Positions 63,533-64,000 of a DNA stretch of 64,000 bases are shown here, in pieces. This DNA comes from Akkermansia muciniphila (GTDB lineage Bacteria > Verrucomicrobiota > Verrucomicrobiia > Limisphaerales > BJHT01): contig CAMAUZ010000007.1 in the NCBI GenBank assembly GCA_945861535.1, positions 1 through 64,000 of the forward strand, read 5' to 3'. Below the pieces are notes generated by a model. That model was not told where the DNA came from. It did no database searches and was given only the letters and a program-made list of their open reading frames with translations. The first letter of the stretch is position 1. Every line of letters starts with the position of its first letter. Made by a program: the position numbers and the translations under genes.

Positions 63533-64000
63533 TCAGCTCGCCCCCGGCTCGACCTCGGCGACTTCGCGGAGGTGGTGCGTTTCCTTGTAGCCCAGATACA
63601 CCGCACCGCCGATGAGGCTCCACACGAGGCTAACTGCGAACGCGAGCAGTGACAGCGAGAGCGCCTGCGTGGCCGGGATGTTGATCTCCGGCACGGCGAG
63701 CATCCAGACGAAGAGATTCTCGCGCACGCCCAGGCCGCTCGGGGCCAGCGGCAGCGCCGAGATGCACGAGATGATCGGCACAATGGCGAACAGGGCGGTG
63801 GCGGAAATCTCGAGGTGCAGTCCCTTCACCAGCGCCAGCACGAGGAGCACGCACACGGCGTTCAGCACCATCGACACGAGCAGCGCACGGAGCACAAAGC
63901 CCGGATGCCGGCCGAAGGCGCGGCAGGAATCGAGCGAGCGGCGCAGGTGTTCGGCCTTGGGCAGTTTCTTCAGCCACGCCTCGGCCCCCGGCCAGCGGCG
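63533..64000 (-). CDS. Flippase-like (LPG synthase TM-type) protein, 5' end cut
   Basis: The frame is open from the right edge of the window (about 35 codons, RRWPGAEAWLKKLPKAEHLR, precede the internal GTG at 63895). The visible 155 residues contain several membrane helices and the pattern ALPLAPSGLGVRENLFVWML, typical of the lysylphosphatidylglycerol-synthase membrane-domain/flippase-like family (UPF0104), thought to move lipids or lipid-linked sugars. The start lies beyond 64000. Its C terminus ends next to the third TTAGTGCC repeat. Confidence 0.8.
   Translation of the reverse strand, partial: RRWPGAEAWLKKLPKAEHLRRSLDSCRAFGRHPGFVLRALLVSMVLNAVCVLLVLALVKGLHLEISATALFAIVPIISCISALPLAPSGLGVRENLFVWMLAVPEINIPATQALSLSLLAFAVSLVWSLIGGAVYLGYKETHHLREVAEVEPGAS

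Overview
The window is GC-rich, densely coding DNA from a Gram-negative bacterium. Lipoprotein and signal-peptide secretion, a TolC/HlyD-type export pair, very large PPC-domain and FG-GAP secreted proteins, and gaps packed with long palindromic repeats together suggest Verrucomicrobiota, perhaps a Pedosphaera/Limisphaera-like lineage. That assignment is an inference from gene style; no rRNA is present to test it. No rRNA, tRNA, CRISPR array or intact insertion sequence was seen.

Layout. 0-10 kb: a DUF393 thiol-redox protein, a di-heme cytochrome c peroxidase-like protein, then an export cluster (TolC-like lipoprotein, HlyD/MacA-like adaptor, MacB/LolD-like ATPase, and a DUF2135/transmembrane/FHA-like protein). 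10-19 kb: one secreted protein of about 2,726 residues made of PPC-type beta domains, followed by a palindrome and a truncated PIN-toxin remnant. 19-25.5 kb: a small chemosensory cluster (CheA, CheW, MCP) and a LysR-type regulator. 25.9-34.6 kb: a DUF4139 protein, then a cassette with visibly lower GC: an HDAC-like deacetylase, an SbcD/YhaO-like nuclease, an SbcC/YhaN-like ATPase with a winged-helix-like tail, and a DUF4116 repeat protein. 35-43.7 kb: mutL (minus strand), an acetamidase/formamidase, a VapBC-type pair, an FG-GAP protein, a polyvalent-protein-kinase-like gene with a frame problem, and a ribulokinase-like FGGY kinase. 44-55.8 kb: a sialidase with an apparent N-terminal cystatin domain, an M14 carboxypeptidase resembling cytosolic carboxypeptidases, a gluzincin-like peptidase (minus), GTP-type PEP carboxykinase, a dicarboxylate symporter, a sugar-phosphate isomerase-like protein and an SLC13 permease. 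56-64 kb: a zinc-ribbon protein and a SWIM-SNF2 helicase (minus), engB, a decayed transposase, two coiled-coil tail-anchored proteins, an Ogt-type methyltransferase carrying a repeat inside its reading frame, and the cut-off start of a flippase-like membrane protein.

Two themes stand out. First, nearly every gap longer than 200 bases is filled by imperfect inverted repeats from at least ten families, often nested. They separate genes that normally sit together (cheA from cheW, adaptor from ATPase) and in one case lie inside a coding sequence. Second, the 27.6-34.6 kb cassette looks acquired and groups nuclease, SMC-like ATPase, deacetylase and repeat protein in a combination I do not recognise as a named system. 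It is the best candidate here for an undescribed genome-defence or DNA-processing module, but that function is inferred from domains and context only.
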